Source of the DNA: Cyanoderma ruficeps
Taxonomy: Eukaryota; Chordata; Aves; Passeriformes; Timaliidae
Assembly (NCBI GenBank): GCA_008694505.1
Contig: VZDJ01000623.1
Location: 5,080,442 to 5,144,441, forward strand
DNA length: 64,000 nt
Direction: 5' to 3'
How positions within the stretch are numbered: position 1 is the stretch's first letter; every line of letters starts with the position of its first letter. The notes under the pieces were generated by a model. That model had not been told where the DNA came from. It ran no database searches and saw only the letters and a program-made list of their open reading frames with translations. Both the position numbers and the translations under genes were made by a program. Shown piece by piece: positions 37,563 through 52,433 of the stretch.

Positions 37563-37568
37563 GTAAGT
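37563..37568 (+). promoter_or_regulatory. SEMA3A intron 1 splice donor
   Basis: AAAG|GTAAGT matches the consensus 5' splice site at all six intronic positions. Placing the junction here keeps the known reading frame (Lys, then a Glu codon split after its first base). Translating past it gives an unrelated frame that runs into a stop after about 48 codons. Confidence 0.95.
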
Positions 37569-40500
37569 CTGTTGTTCTCTCTTATTCTCGGTTTTCCTCC
37601 CAACCTCTTCTTTTCTCCTTGCCCCGTCGCTCCCTCCCTCCTCACCTTCCTCACTGCTTTTCCTTATCTTCCAAAGGGGAAATTGACATTAGGAGAAATT
37701 TCTGAAAACATTTACTTAAAAAAGCCCCTCCGTGCTGCGGTGGGTACCAGGCAGTTTAAACCCAGACAAAGAGGAGTTAGTTGCGATTGCAGACGAGGAC
37801 TCCGGATCGTGCTGATGGTCCCTGTTAGAGCATTTTTCAGTCTTGTGCTATTTCACCGGACTTTACTCTTCAAAGCCATGAGTCGCGTTTGGCCACCCAG
37901 CTCATCTCCCCCGTGATGGGCATGCAGTGGAGCCACAATTCCAGATTTGCTTTAAACATCGTGGAATGGATAAAGATTTATATATTTTTTTAAAAATTTT
38001 ATATTTTAGGCATGAAGTGGTTAATTTTCAAGTCATGAATATTCAGTTTGTACAAATCTGACAATCAGATGCCTAACATAAGCAGTAGATGGTGGGTTTG
38101 CCAAGAAACTATAAACTGAAGGGAACAGATCAGTCCAGAAAAGGAGGAGAGGACTGCTAGGCACCAGAAAATGCTGCGTATGGATGTTTAATGCAGTGCG
38201 ATTTATTTGAACCAGGGTTGTTTTCGGTGTACTCTGATGTGTGTCATTAGAGATCACAGGGAAGGTGTAACTGAAGAAAGAGAGCTGTGAGATTACGTTT
38301 ATGTTTGAAATTGTGTAATGCCACTCACACTGCAGTTGTCAGTAATTAACTTTTGTATAATAGTGCCAGTATTAAAGGAGAACACTGAAGTAGACAGGCT
38401 CTTCTCTTTATCAGCATAGTTCCACTCTAAGTACATTTTCAGAAGAATTCATCAAATTTGGAGAATGTACAACTGGGAAAGAAGTTTAAAATGTAAGAGC
38501 TGTAGAGTATTTTTTTTTTAAACGGAGAGCTATGCACCTAGGCACATACACATCTCTCTGAAGAGCTGCCTCCTCATAATTCTCAGATTATTGATGGCTG
38601 AGAGAAGGAGCTGCAACTATGGTTCTGAAAAGAGTGAGGAAAAATAACACACTGCTTCTACAGGGGGAAAAAAAGAACATGTGTGTGCATGCCTGGTCAT
38701 AGATGTCAATCTCAGTTTACAGCACAGTGTCAATACATCTCTTGCCAGTAGAAATACGTTTTCCTTTTTTTTTTTTTCATCTTTCTCATGCTGCAAATGA
38801 GGGGGGGGAAGTCCTCTCTGATACAGGGCAGGCGTCATTTTCACACTCCAGATGAAATAAAGAATTAAACACCTGCAAAACTTGGATGCTCTGTGTGAAA
38901 TAAATGCATGTGCCGGGTTTTCTTAAAGAACACATATGTGCATACTTGTGTGTATTTAAACTTGAAAATATATGAATGAAAAGAACAGTTTAAGGGGTTC
39001 AGAGTCTGTCAATGAAAAGAAAAATGTATTTAACACAAAATTGATTATTTTGAGTAATGGAGTCTAAAGAAAGCTTCTACAGTAACTACATGTCATGTCG
39101 AAAAGCTCATTAAAAAACTCTTAATTGCTTCCAAACTTCTACAATCATACTGAAACTCAGATTAGTATATAGAAGCACAAATGCTATAAAAATATCCTGT
39201 AAAGGGGTTTAATGGTTTATTAATTACTGTTTATTTTTTCACCCTTTTAAAGTTTATCTGTAGCTCAAGTCTGCTACCCCTGCTCATATTGACTAAATGC
39301 ATAGAAACTAATTTCAAAGAGTTGTCAAATGTGACTGATGATGGTTTTCTTTTTTTCTTTTTTCTCTTAGTTTTTCTTTTCCACCCCTCTGGTGCTGTAT
39401 CTATGGACCTCTTAAAAAATGTTTTGCTACTCTGCCGACTGGTTGTTTTCCAGTTCTGCTCTTGCTGGGATAAAGAGTCTCATTTTCATTTTTTAAAATA
39501 CCAGATATCAAATTTTGCTATATGGTCAGTCCTATATGAGCAAAACAGGAAACTGAGCTGAACATCAAAACTGTTTTACACTGGGTGGATCACTGTGCAA
39601 CAAAAATGAGTCCAAATGGTGAGCAACCCTGTTTCCTATTTAGTGAGGACAGTAAATGCGTACTTAATCCAAAGCAAGTTGAAGTCCGAAGACTTACAGG
39701 AATTCACACTGTAGCCTTTGATTTACATATTTCACTTCAAACACGTGTAACTCTAAAAATCAGATTGGATTGCTCACATGCTTAATGTTGAAGTACTGGT
39801 GTAAAAGCTTAGCCAGGTCAATAGGTGCTGCTGCATTGATCCCCAGGTATGGGGATATCGTCATTAGTCAGGGAAGACTAAACCTTGTCAGCTGGTCCTT
39901 TTCCAGACAAATTTTGCTTCCAGCACAGTACTCAGTGCACAGATCAGTGTTAACACCTTGCGTAGGAACATCCTTAAGCGCTGTGGGTATTGAAAATACA
40001 TCTTTGAGGCACTGACAGAATACCTCACATGCTAATACTTATCTCTCTGGGTATACTTCACCGCCATGTGACTACGTGATACCAAGTGATTCATCTCTAT
40101 TTAAACTGCTTGCAAGTAGAAAAAGAAGCTACTCAGTTACTTACCCATTCTCCATCTCTGTGAAGAGATGTGGTTGAGTAAAATAAGCTTAGATATTGAA
40201 AAAGAAAAACCCCAAACATGCAGAGTGAAAAGAATGACCCAGGTGACTTAACTTTTAAGTGACCGTCATTGCGCGTGTGCTTGGTGTTTGTCTAAACAAA
40301 TACCTTGGAGCTAATTGTCGGTGCTTTATTTCAGAAGAAAATCAAGGATGTATTTTAACTTCTTGTTTGTCTCGACTAATTAGATGTCAAACATGGTTAA
40401 AAAGCTCAGGCATTTGCTTTAAAAGTTGGCAAAATGAGTCATGAAGGGTTAATCCCTGCCAACCTTGATTTCCTATGGTCACTTGCTTTCAAAGGCCTAG

Positions 40501-43500
40501 TATTAGCTCTGCCATTTCTCCGGTTGCTGGACAGAAGTTTTGGTCAACTCCTGTTCTTACTTCCTCTTAGCTTCTTGTTGTTCAGTCTTGCAGAAGATTA
40601 GAGGCATCCTATGGGGCATGGTATGGATAGGAAATGGCAGAGAAAGTGTATAAATGCATATGTTAGGGCCACATCTGTGATCTGGAAAGGTTCTTTCTGT
40701 TTGTTGTGAAACACAGTTCTGGTTATTTGGTTTACGTCACCTTGATTCTGCTGGCAGATTAAAGAAAGGAAATTTGAGGAGAGCAGTAGGGAAATCCTTG
40801 TCCATCTGAAATCTGTGGTGAAGCTCCTGTTCCGTAGCTTCTGGGTTTTGTTCTGTTTTTTATAAAATTTCCAAGCATTTTCATCTTTGTACATGGATTG
40901 GAAAGGGTTTGTTCAGATAATACTCATCTCCTTATTTCAGTCAAAAGGAATTAATATGATTAAAAGTCTGATCCAATGTTCACTGAAGTTGCTAAGTGCT
41001 GGTTCATAGCCTAAATGTGGTAAAACCAGCCATAAAACTGGAAGCTCAGTTGAGCTCTGCAACCACTGAGCTCCTCTCTTTGTCTCCTTCAAAGACTGTG
41101 CCCTTATTGTAGAGTAACAAGAAATGTCATTGTTGTTCTATCAAAAGTAGAAGAATCTTCCCTTGAAGAGTATAGAGGGCTTTGCTCTTGCCTTTTTTGT
41201 TTTTGTTGTGTTTTTTCTAATCTCATTGACTTCAATTCTGATGTTGCTTGTAAGTCTCTATATTGTGTCACCAGGTCACAGATTCTGTTCAGGAAACTCC
41301 TGTTGAGCACAGAGTTCTCAGAAAGATGGCGATCAAGTTGAGTGTGCAAAGTTTAAAACAATAAATATAGCCTTAAGTCCAGATAGATTTCTTGTATCGT
41401 TTATTGTTATGTGTTTTCTTTTGCTGTCCTCTGTATGGGGAGGTAACAGCACAAAGAGAGATGGAACCAGCTATAGTACCCTTTAAATATAAACAAATAA
41501 GCCAAACGAAAGTTTCCATTAACAATTCCTTGGTTTGCAGATTTTTTTCATAAAGCAACCCTGATTTTTGCCTCCACATGAGTAAATCTTGTCAGTTCAA
41601 TTTTCTCAAATCTGTCTGTCACGTCTTATTTGTCTATTGAAAATTACTAAATGCTGTAAGTATGTTTTGCAAGAGTACATGTGTGGTTCTCCTTTGTTAT
41701 TGTTGCTCAATTGGATACATATTACTTGAGAAAAAGTAAGTAGAAAAGCATTGCACACAGATTTAGCTCTATTACTCCCTGGCTTCAATTCAAGCCATAT
41801 TAAAAGTGCCTTGTTTAAAGTTGCCGTGATAGTGACAACTACTCCATCCTTGATGTGCAGTTGATTTAAAATTTTATAGCATGGATTTTTATCCAGATGA
41901 AATCCTGGCCCTAGTGAAAGTCATGGCAAAACTTCTGTCTGTTTCAATCTGTCCCACATGGGGTGATGAGGGAGGAATGGCACCACACTGAATTACCTGT
42001 ATGTACACTAATGTAAATATGATACCTGCCTTGTAGTTTGTTCACCCAGTCTGGTTGTAGTTGATGACCTGCCGGTGGGTTTGATTGTGGTTTTTCCTTT
42101 CCTTCAAACTTTATAACTCACAGTTCAATACCTCTGCAAATATTGGAAAAGCAGGACAAAGTGGGAGAAGGAAATGGGGAGAGAAATATTGGCAAGGGAG
42201 CCTGTTTCTCTTGAGCTGGGACCAGTATTGGAGTTTGTCTCAGATTTCAAGGTGTCTGCTTAAAAACCTTTGCCTAAACTATCTTGTAAGAGTACTGTCT
42301 GAGGGCAAAGCATTTCTGACATGCCTGAAAAGGAGAGAACAGCCCTGACTTTGGAAGACGACTGTGAAGGAAAGTAAACCAGGGGCATTTGCGTCTCTAC
42401 CTTCCACCATTTGTAACAGAATTTCTGCACGGCTCCAGTGCTCTCAGACCTGACAGTTCAGTCAGTGCAGGGGGCTGCAGGACAGTGAAGGTGCTGGATG
42501 CATCCACAGCCAATTCAGCTTTTTTTTTTTTCCCCTCCACCAAAATAATGAGTTTTTCGGGGAAGATCTGTGTGTTGGTCTATCACTGGTTGATTGGGGT
42601 CTTCCCAAGACCGGGGAACTCTCAGGGAGATGGTACGACTACCCTTCCATGCTCTGACTGGCTCACAGGCTGACAGGAGGGAGAAGCTGATGAAGGAAGT
42701 GCCTAAGCTCAGATCTTGCCTATATAGGGAAATTTTCAGCTAGCTAATTAGAGCCTGAGACAGGCAGTGTAATTGGAACAAGAAGGGTGAAAACCTAGCC
42801 CAACATTCTCATTTTGCATTTCCAACTTTCCCGTTTAATTCCAGTGGAAAAAGTGGTTTCTGAATTACAGAGCCTCCCTTTTCTGAGAAGCTGGAGTTCT
42901 CTATAATTATTTTTACTGTATGGTTTGCAAATGACTGAATTATTCATGGCAGGTGCTGTATTGACAGCCATGGAAACTCTGCTCTTTTGCTGCAGACAAG
43001 GTGTGCAGCACTTACTTGTATGGTTTGTAACAACATCTTTAAAACTCTGACCTAGTGGGGAATTTAAATATCCATAGTTACACTGAGCTCAGTGAATCTT
43101 CTGATATGTGAAATCTGCCTTAAAATTTACTTCTGTGCTTGTAGCTTTTGATCAGGGCTGAGGTACCTTTCTATTTGCTTAGGGTTTATTCAAGTGTATA
43201 GTTATTCCATAACATTTAGCAAACCAGTATTTAAAATAAGAAACGCGGTCATAGCAGGTTGTTACAATGTAAATGGGTTATTTTTTATAATCTCTCCTGC
43301 ATGTGACTGCATATGCACAGAAAGCATTTCCATGGACTTCCCACCTGAAAAGAAGCCATGAATTAGTTTGTATTTTTAACTCATTATTTTTTCTTGGAAG
43401 TGTTTTTCAGTTTTAATTGAATGCATTGCTATGCTGTGATCCTTTTAATATGGTTTTGGTTTGCTTACTCACTGATTCTGCATATGGCCTTTAATGCCCA

Positions 43501-46500
43501 CAGCTGCTGCTAGAGAATCTTCTTTATTTATTTCCCTGATCTGCAGGCTTTTCCCTCATGTGCATACCTGGAACACTACCATGGAAGTACCTGCAATACA
43601 AAGTTGTTCCAGTATTTTCAACATTTTCTTCATCAGCTGGAGCCTGTGTTGACCCCAATATGAAGCAAAATCACATCTTCACCTAAGGCAGTGCCTAAGT
43701 GACTGAGAAGAAAACAAATCCTTCTAAGTGGTGTCAATGGTTGTGACATTTTCCAGTTGTTTGAAAGCTAAAAAGGGTAAAATTGTTTTCAGTCTCCCAC
43801 ACACTTACTTTTAAGGAAATGTGTGGGGTGGACCCTGGGAGCCCTATGTCAAACTTTTAAATGGAGGTACTGTAACCTGTTATGGTGCTCTTGTTAACTA
43901 AGGTTACGAGTAAAAATTGTTGCTGCTGTTGTGCTGGTGCTAGTGGACAACTCAGCGAATTCCTTCCCTTGCAGGATTAAAGCTCCCTTCAGAAATGTCT
44001 GCAAGTTCACGGTCCTCCCACATACATCCTTCATATAGGTTAGCTGCTCTCTTCCAGTCACAGCTGTGGATAGTGAGAATAACTGTGGGGATGGTACTTT
44101 TACTTGACTTTTCCTATTTTTTTCCAAGTGGGATAGTGTCTGAATATACAAGAGAGAAAAGGATGGCTACAGCTGTTGAGAGCATCAAAAATCTTAACGA
44201 GTCTTGTAACCTTTTTCTTGCACCTCAGGAGGTTCTCTGTGGTGTCTTTCTCTTTCTTTGTGACTGACACAGTCAGCCAGTTTAGGCTCTTTCCACTGTC
44301 AGGGGAAGGAGAGGTACCTCCAGAGAGCTCATCTTGGATTAAGCAGGCTGAATGAGACTTTAAGGGTGCTCATCACTTGTCATTGACTGTTACAGGAATT
44401 AAGCTTCTTGTTCATTTATTTAGTTTCTTTCTCACTGGGAATGTATCAAAAGAAGGTACTAATTAACTGCTACGGAAGAACTTAGGTTGTATTCTGCTCC
44501 AAATCTTCCTAATTTAAGAAGCTAGTTTTGCCTAAATGAGTATTTAAAGCAGTGTGAAAATTGAGCTGATTAAACATATATGCGACCTCAGTAGCTGTGA
44601 TCTTGTGGTCACCTGTGACTCTAAATTTGCACCAAACTTGCTGTGTAGAAGGAAATAAACAGTACTGCTACATTTTTCATAGTTTTAAAACAATTATCTA
44701 ATTTACTTCTCATGTTTCCTATGTCTCTCCTCTTTAATAAGCTCATCCCAAATCCAGTGACACATGCTGGAAGTGACTGTCTGGGGCTACAGAGCTTTAC
44801 TAATTTAATGGCCTAATCATTTAGAGCTTTCAATAAGCTGTCCCCTGGCCAGCTCCATTACCTTCTGAATGTTTCTGCACTCTAAAGAGAAAAACATATT
44901 CAAGATTTAGTTTCATAGAGCGTAGTTTGCAAATAAAAATCCATGTGTATATGTGCAATTCAAAGGACAGGTGTCTTGACCCTGAGTCTGCACTTTTTCA
45001 GCTGAACTATTTCAATAGTGAGACTGGGATGAAACCTGATTTATTAATTTCTAAAAATTTTCAATAGATTTACAATTTGGGGGATTTTTTTCTCCCTTTG
45101 GGGATTACAGATCCCCCTTGAACTAGACGTATCTACAGCAATCTGTGAAATGTGTGAGCACTACTCTACTTTGTGTCACATCTAGTTTTCATCCTTTGCT
45201 GTTTGATAGCCAAACACAGTAAAGTCAGAAGTTTTTGCCATTCTTCTAATGTTTTAAAGTTGTTTGACATTTATTGGGCTGCCTGCTTATCTCTCCAGCT
45301 GGATGTTGCAGAAACTTTAGAAGCGAGCAGTCAAATAAAATTCTCATCTTTTATAAATATTTTCATGCAAAGTTGGATCTTGCAGGGAACAATCTGAGGA
45401 ATGAAGTAGTTATTTGCTTTCATCTAACTTGTGGAAGAAGGAAAAAGAAAGCTTGCCTTTTCTCCTCACTCTAATGAAGCAAAGCTCATGTTGGTTCTGA
45501 CGGCCCCTCTTGGCTCCTTTTGAAAATCCAGCCTTGTATGAGAAAAGGACACAAAAAAGCTCTGTGAGATAATTTAAAGGATTTAGAGCTGCCTTTCAAG
45601 GGGGATGGGTTGGTGGCCTTTTCTAGAGGAATCGCATGATAAATACAGCTCACAAGCATCCAAAAGAGCTGCAGAGAGTGCAGGGTACAGCTTTCATCTC
45701 CAGCTGGTGCTGGAATGGCAGTAACTCTCCTTTGCTAGACGCAGATCCCATGTGTGGCCGAGGCACAGAATGTGGTCCCTTAAGATGAAGCGGTGATTTC
45801 AGAGTATTAATATTACTTTGAGTTTTTTCATGGATTTCCTAGTGCAACTTCATTGCTTTTGCATGAATATGTAGTCTGAAATAGTTCTGACTCCTAAGGA
45901 AGCTCTTTTTCTGAAAGCACACATATCAGTAATGATTAGTGTTGCTCTCTAGTACCTGTAGGCCAACTTTGTCTCCTCTCCACCACACCAGGTCCTTTTC
46001 AAAATTTCCATCCTGCTAGGCCCACGTGATAAATCCAGTTCCTGTCGAGTGATAGGAGGGACAACAGAAATAATGTCTGGAGATCTGGGAAAAACAACTT
46101 TATTTTCAAGATTGTGTTTTTCCCCATATTCAGTTCTTTTACAGCAGATGAATGACTCGATCAAAACTTCTTGCTCTGATGGCCTTGTAGACAACAATTT
46201 AAATGTATTCCTGAGGTACCTGTAAATTGAATAGTTAGGAGATCTCTTCATTCTGAATTGCTGCTCTTCCAAGAAGTGTCAGGAGTCCACCCAACCAGAC
46301 CAAGTGTATATTCAGTTGTACAGGAAGGTGCGATAACATTTGCAAAGAGCTCTAGTTGTCACTTCTCTGCAAGGTCACAAACATCAGCAAAGCAGTATTC
46401 CAGGGTGCTGGCTGTTGGGTTACTGGTATGGTAAACCTCAGTCTATATTTTTGTTCCAGATGTGTGTCCCTAGTTGTTTGTTCTCTAGCCGTAAAAACTG

Positions 46501-49500
46501 ACCTGCAACAAGTTGGCAAGTGAGGTTTCATCTTAAGTGAAAAGATTCAGGAATTTGTTAAAATTGAAGGAAACTTTTCCTAACTCATTTTAAAGGACTA
46601 AGGACAATATTATATGTTGGAAATTTTGCTTTTCTCTGCAGCCAGTAGTATTGAGATCAAAAATTATGGAAATTTCTAATTCTAATTGTTCAGATCTTTT
46701 TTTCTCATCTGTAATGGGAAACTACTGGATATTCTACCTCCTTTTCTTGCATCCTTTTACAGTTTTGTGTGTTTCATCATTCTTTAAGCCTGCATTGTGA
46801 CTCACTTCTTTACTGGACAATAGTCATAAATCAGGAAAGTTTTGTTAATCTCACCTACATCACCTCTAAATGGAGGCTAGACATTAACAGAAACCCAGCA
46901 CCACTGCTGATGATACACAGGAACTCTGTACTGTAAAGAGAATCAAAGAAAGCACCGTCAGTGTGAAATCCTATTAATTCCTTGGCTTTTCTCTGTCAGC
47001 TTCTTCACCTGTAAAGTGGTATTAAGTGATTTCATGAGGAATTGCTGGAGGCCAGAGACTTGCCATGCTTATTCAGAGCTGTATCCTACTCTCAGAATAA
47101 TCCCATTAATGTGTGTATTCAAAGTTCAGTCAGAACTTATTTTTGATCAACACAGAAAGGCCTTACAGGTACTTTAAAGTGATTATAATAGTAATATTCG
47201 TAGTTGTGTATGCCTGTGACATGAAACACATCCCTATTACCCAGAAAGCATATCTAATTTAATTCCATTTGGGTAGTCCAGACAATTTTGGACAGGAGCC
47301 CTTCAAAATGTTTTTTTTGAGTATTCACCTCTATTTCAAACTAACCACACTGTGAAGGTGATTACAGATTGCTCTGGAGAAGAGCCTTTTTGTTTAATCT
47401 TTGCAGTAGTGTCTGCCAGTGGTGTGTGAATGCTCATGAGATTCTGGCCAATTTCTCTGAGTTTAAGTTAGGGGGTTTTTTTTAATCATGGCTGATAGTA
47501 ATTTCTACTCAGTCTGAACATACCTTACCAAGCCACTGGTGCTAAACACTTCCTGGTCCCTTCAAGTGTATGTGTTTCCTTCCCAAGTGATTCTGGGCAA
47601 TAACCGTCTCTTTCTTTGGGCACACATCATTTTTTCTGACTTTTCATACCCCGAATATTCCCCAACCTTCTCCAGGATGAGGGCAACCTTTCCTAGACAC
47701 TTGGGGAAGTATTCAGTAATCAGTTGAGTCAGTTATAATTGCCTATCATTTGTGACTCGCTCAGTGGAAAACTGTTGCTTGACAGCCCTAGTTCAGACCT
47801 AATAATGAGGATAAACTGCTGTAATAAATTCATGAAGTAGAATTTTGCATCTCAGAAAGATTCACATCCTCATTCCTAAAATAAGTAAGAAAGCACCTGT
47901 TCCCTTTGTCAGCCTGGCCTATGAAAATAAAATTGGTGTTTCATATATTCCACATACCTTAAGTGCAGCATTTAAATATTATCTTCAGTGAATTATCTCA
48001 AGGAATGTTTTTCTTTGCTTTTATACTTCCTCATGCCACTTACATGATGTAATTGTTGTTTTGAACAGCATTGTTTTTCCGTAATAAGCTAACCGTTTTC
48101 ATGCCATTAATTAAGAAATACACAATACAAGTTTTGAAAATACAAGTTTTTGTGTGATTTTGATGTACCTTTGAACTTCATACACAAGTGTAGTTTAACA
48201 TGTTAAACCATGGTGTCTTACTTGACCTCATGTTACACAGTTTTCTTACAGTTCTGCAGGTGCTAAAAGAGACAAGTTCAATTCTTGAGGCTGGCAAACT
48301 CACCAGCTGAGAGCAGTGAAAAAGGTCCTGTTTACTGGTGTCAAAAGGCTTTTTCATATGTTTTCAGAGAGACAGATGTCAGGTGTTACATGTATTGTTA
48401 TTATATATTAGAAATTTTAAGCAGTCATGAACTATTCTGGTGTAAACCAAATATAACATCATAATGGTGACTGCAGAACTGCATGTTTAGACCTCTGATT
48501 CTGCTAATTGACATTTTACTAAAGGGAATGAGGACGTGTCTGAGCAATGCAACTTGTAGCTTTTTAATACAATTTCCATAGCTGAGACCATAAACAGCCC
48601 CTTAAGTTTGTTTCTCATAACTGCCACTCTCTTAAATTTTTTTTCTGCCAGTACGTAGGAATATGATAAATACTGAATTTTGTTTCACTGTAGATTCACC
48701 CCTATTACTATGCATAGAAAATATTTTACCTTATGCCAGACATATGGAAGTGATCAGTATATGTAAATTGTATGAGAAGAGGTGAAATACAGCTTTCTAG
48801 ACAAGGAAATGTATACTTGTTTCTGGTTATAAGATCAACATCTTATAATAAGAGCACCCCAGAAAAGACTTTAGGTCTTAAGACAAGTTTCCCTTTAAAA
48901 GTAACAATTGACAAGAGGGTAGAATAGTGATGATTTTTGATAATCACCATGAAAGTACAGTTTTGTCTTGAGCTGAACTGCCCAGTCAGATCTCTTGGAC
49001 AACAGGGTTTAAGAGGCAATTACTTGCATGTGCAGGGCCAGACCGTGGACCTCCTCCTGAAATGCAGAGGTGAATGGTTCTGGGACCCACTGTGCTTAGC
49101 AGTACAAGTCAAGTTTCTTCAAACACAGGGTTTAACTGGCAGGGCCAGCTTAAATGTCTGCTTTTCCTTTTCCTCCTCTGATGTCATGGTGCCCACAGTG
49201 CAATGACTTGAGCCTATTCTAAAAATCAGGTTTTGAGGGGCTGAATTATTTTTTGGGTTCTGGGTGACCACAGGAGGAAAAACCAAGAGCTTAAGTCAGT
49301 TATGCTTTTCAAATATGTTTGAAACGTACTGTCCCCCAGATGGTGACTAAGAAATCAATTTTTTTTTTTATGACTAATAGGCATTCACTGTGCTCCCCAA
49401 ATTTTCCATTCCAATAAAGTTGGATTTTTTTTTTTTCATATTCAGTATTGCAGAATAAGAAACTAATCTAGAGTCTGGCAGGCCTTTATTCTAAGGCATT

Positions 49501-52433
49501 GTCATATCTTTCATTCTGAGTTGAAAAATGGACAGATCATTCATTGGGTTTCATAAATGTGTGGAGGAGCTGTCAAAGTTGCCATTTGCATGTGAATGGT
49601 CAGCTGAGGTAGGAAGGGGGATATGTAAATAATTCTCTAGCTAGCTCCTGGCAAAAATCATTGCATTTCAAAGTACTGTGAAAAGCAGCACCATAAAACT
49701 TTAACCTATTCACTGGTAGGGAAACTCCCACACCTTAAATTGATCTGCTCTAATAATGATCACTTGGGGAAAAATGAATTTTAAAAAGCAGTATCAGGTC
49801 TCCAAGTACTATACATTTTCTGCTTCTTTTAATATTTCATAAAAGATAAGCTAAAAAAACGACTCTTCCTTCTCTCCCAGTGAAGAGGGGGGAAAAAAAG
49901 GGGGGAAAAGCACAAGATTTAAGCAGTAAGTGGATGCAGACCTTCATTGAAAATCTGGCAGATAAGTGTGATAGGAGTGAAAGAAGTGTAAAAGATTTGA
50001 GTATTATTCTGTATTGTGTCAGTATCTGACCCAGGAGCCACCCAAAAAAATCATTACTTTAATCTTCTTTACAAACTGCCCCGCATTTCACTATTCTGTT
50101 CTGCTGCAGTACTTCAGTGCATGCTCAGCTAGATAAAGCTGGGTGTTGTAGTTTAAAACCAAATGTGTCCTTCAAAATACACAATTCTTCATGTATCCAA
50201 AAAGGGAAAAAAGTAAAAGTAAACAGTAGAAAAATGAGGAACACAAAGTAAAACAAAATCTTGTTAGGTTTGGAGTCAGACAGTTTTCTACATATTTTAT
50301 TGTGCTTCATATCTTAGATAGAATTGGCATGTGTATATATGGAGAGACAATGATTTACTAAGCCCTTTACACCTGAAACAGCTCCAAAACCTGTGATTAG
50401 GCAGGCACAAGGACTAGAAAATGTTTACAAAGAAAAGTTCACCTCCAAAATGGATATGGGTTATGTACCTGCCCCTTAATAATGAGATAGCTTGGGACAG
50501 TTGCTGTAGTTTACCGATATGTTTCCCTGTTACTGTTTTGTAGTCTCCATCTAGTTGTTTCAGACTACCATGATATGTTTCATTCAACGTCCATATTTCA
50601 GAAAAGAAGTTCATGTCACCCCTGTAATCATTTACAGCACGGTCTTTCTTTCTCACAAAGCTGCTGTGCACTAATTTGATCTGGTTGCACTGTTCCAAAA
50701 AACCATACAAAATTAAATGCAATTTAATTCACTAAATTTACAAAGGGCAGTTATTCGGAGGCTCTGGGATTTGCTCTATCACATAGTATTCCTGTAATGA
50801 AATGTGATTTGTCTTGGTATTTACCAGGAGATTAAAAACAACAACAACAACAACAAAAGACTGATCTTACAAAGTCCTACTCGCATGAGTGGTCCTTTTA
50901 ATTTCAATGTACCTGGCACTTGTGGTGTGAAGTGCCCTTTTGAGAGGCTATGCAAGTTATTCTTCACTTGGAAAGTAATCAACCAACGAATCCAAGCAAT
51001 TGTAGGGATCATTTCAAATTTCTGAACTCTGCCTGTTTATTGGGAAGAAATGATGCAAAAACTGTTCAAAATCTAGTTCTACTCAAATGAAAGTTTTCAT
51101 TCAGTAATAATCCCTCTTGATCTGTCTTATCCTATGTTTCTGCTGTGCTCTACCACAAGAGGAGCATTCCCTGCCTTGCTGTGGTTCATTGTATCCTCAT
51201 GTCCAGTGGGACAAAACGTCAGTTAAAGTCACTGTGAAAGACCCTTAGTCTGGTAGATATTTGAGTGTTAGTGTGAAACGTGATCTGATTTTTTGAATAG
51301 CCAGGCAATTTTAAACTGAGTTTTTGAGGAGAGGAATGTCATATTTTATCCAAGCCTTGTCCCATTTTCCCTGTTAACAGGTCTTTCCATTAAACCCTCT
51401 GTGCAGAAGCCCATCTGTGTGACTGTACATGGGGCACACATTAGGCAGTTCTGCTGATTCAAGCACAAGTAACTTTTGATAAAGTAATGCCAAAACATTG
51501 GAATATGGTTTCTACAATGCAGCAGTTCTATTTCAATAACCATTCCCAATCCATCAAAAAAGGGCACAGCATTGTGGAAACTTTTATCCTTTACTGGAGT
51601 ATTACTTATTTATTGTAGCTATGGCTCCAGGCACTTTGAGTGAAAGTTGCTCAGACTGCTTTTCACACAAGCTCATTGGAGAGAGCCCAGGAGATCTCCC
51701 CACAGCAGGAGACTCCAGAGCTGCTTTCCTGCCACTCAGTTGCTAACGCTAGCAACTGACCAAAGAATCCCTGCTCCTTTTCAAACACCAGTCTGATACA
51801 AAGTGGGACAGCAAGCACGGGGCCATGTGCTCCCTCACCCCAGACATCTTGTCAATGGGCTCTCAGTGCTCTTTGCAAAACAGCAAGAGGAATCTCAGAT
51901 TGCAGCCACTCAGATGTAGCCACTTGTGCAGACACTTCTATTACCCTAAAATTTATTGTGGTCTGTGTCACATGTTAAAGAAATGCAGAAAGTGTCAAAT
52001 GCAGTAGAGGGTGGTGAGGCAATACAATATTTCACATTTTATGATAGGTATACATTTAAAGAAGGAAACAAAAATAATGTTTTCTGTTAAAAATAGGAGC
52101 ACAAACCATTTGTGGCATAGAATCCAATAGGAAACACATTTACACGACTTCTGGTTATGATGCAGTGGGTTGTGAAGTTCTTCAGTAGGCTGTAAGGGGC
52201 ATCAATTTAATTAATGGGAGCTGTTACTTAAATGATGTTAGCAATCAGTGAACAACCCACAGAGTAGCTTATGAGAAAGTCTATGATGTCTTGGAACAGA
52301 GGCATCCTAACGCTTCTCTTATGCTAGCCATGGATGATCTTGGAAGGCAGAAATTGCATTATATATTACCATACGTACAAGATGTTATAAATGAAATAGC
52401 CAAATTGAAAAATAAAAATAAAATTTATTTTTG
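37569..52433 (+). other. SEMA3A intron 1, proximal part
   Basis: About 14.9 kb of AT-rich intronic DNA. No second coding exon of SEMA3A was found: nothing encodes the expected start of the sema domain after an AG acceptor. CpG content is still slightly raised to about 37.87 kb, then falls. Short open frames on both strands show no family signature. No CR1 or LTR was recognised in this part. A short AAC repeat lies at 50837-50857. Confidence 0.85.
50837..50857. repeat. (AAC)n microsatellite
   Basis: About seven AAC units in intron 1. It is an ordinary simple repeat. Confidence 0.95.

Noticed and set aside
36560..37705. A 381-codon + strand open frame covering the gap and the CpG island
   Set aside because: It is translated through 216 Ns and the GC-rich leader and reads into intron 1. 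Only the segment 37451-37562 is real coding sequence.
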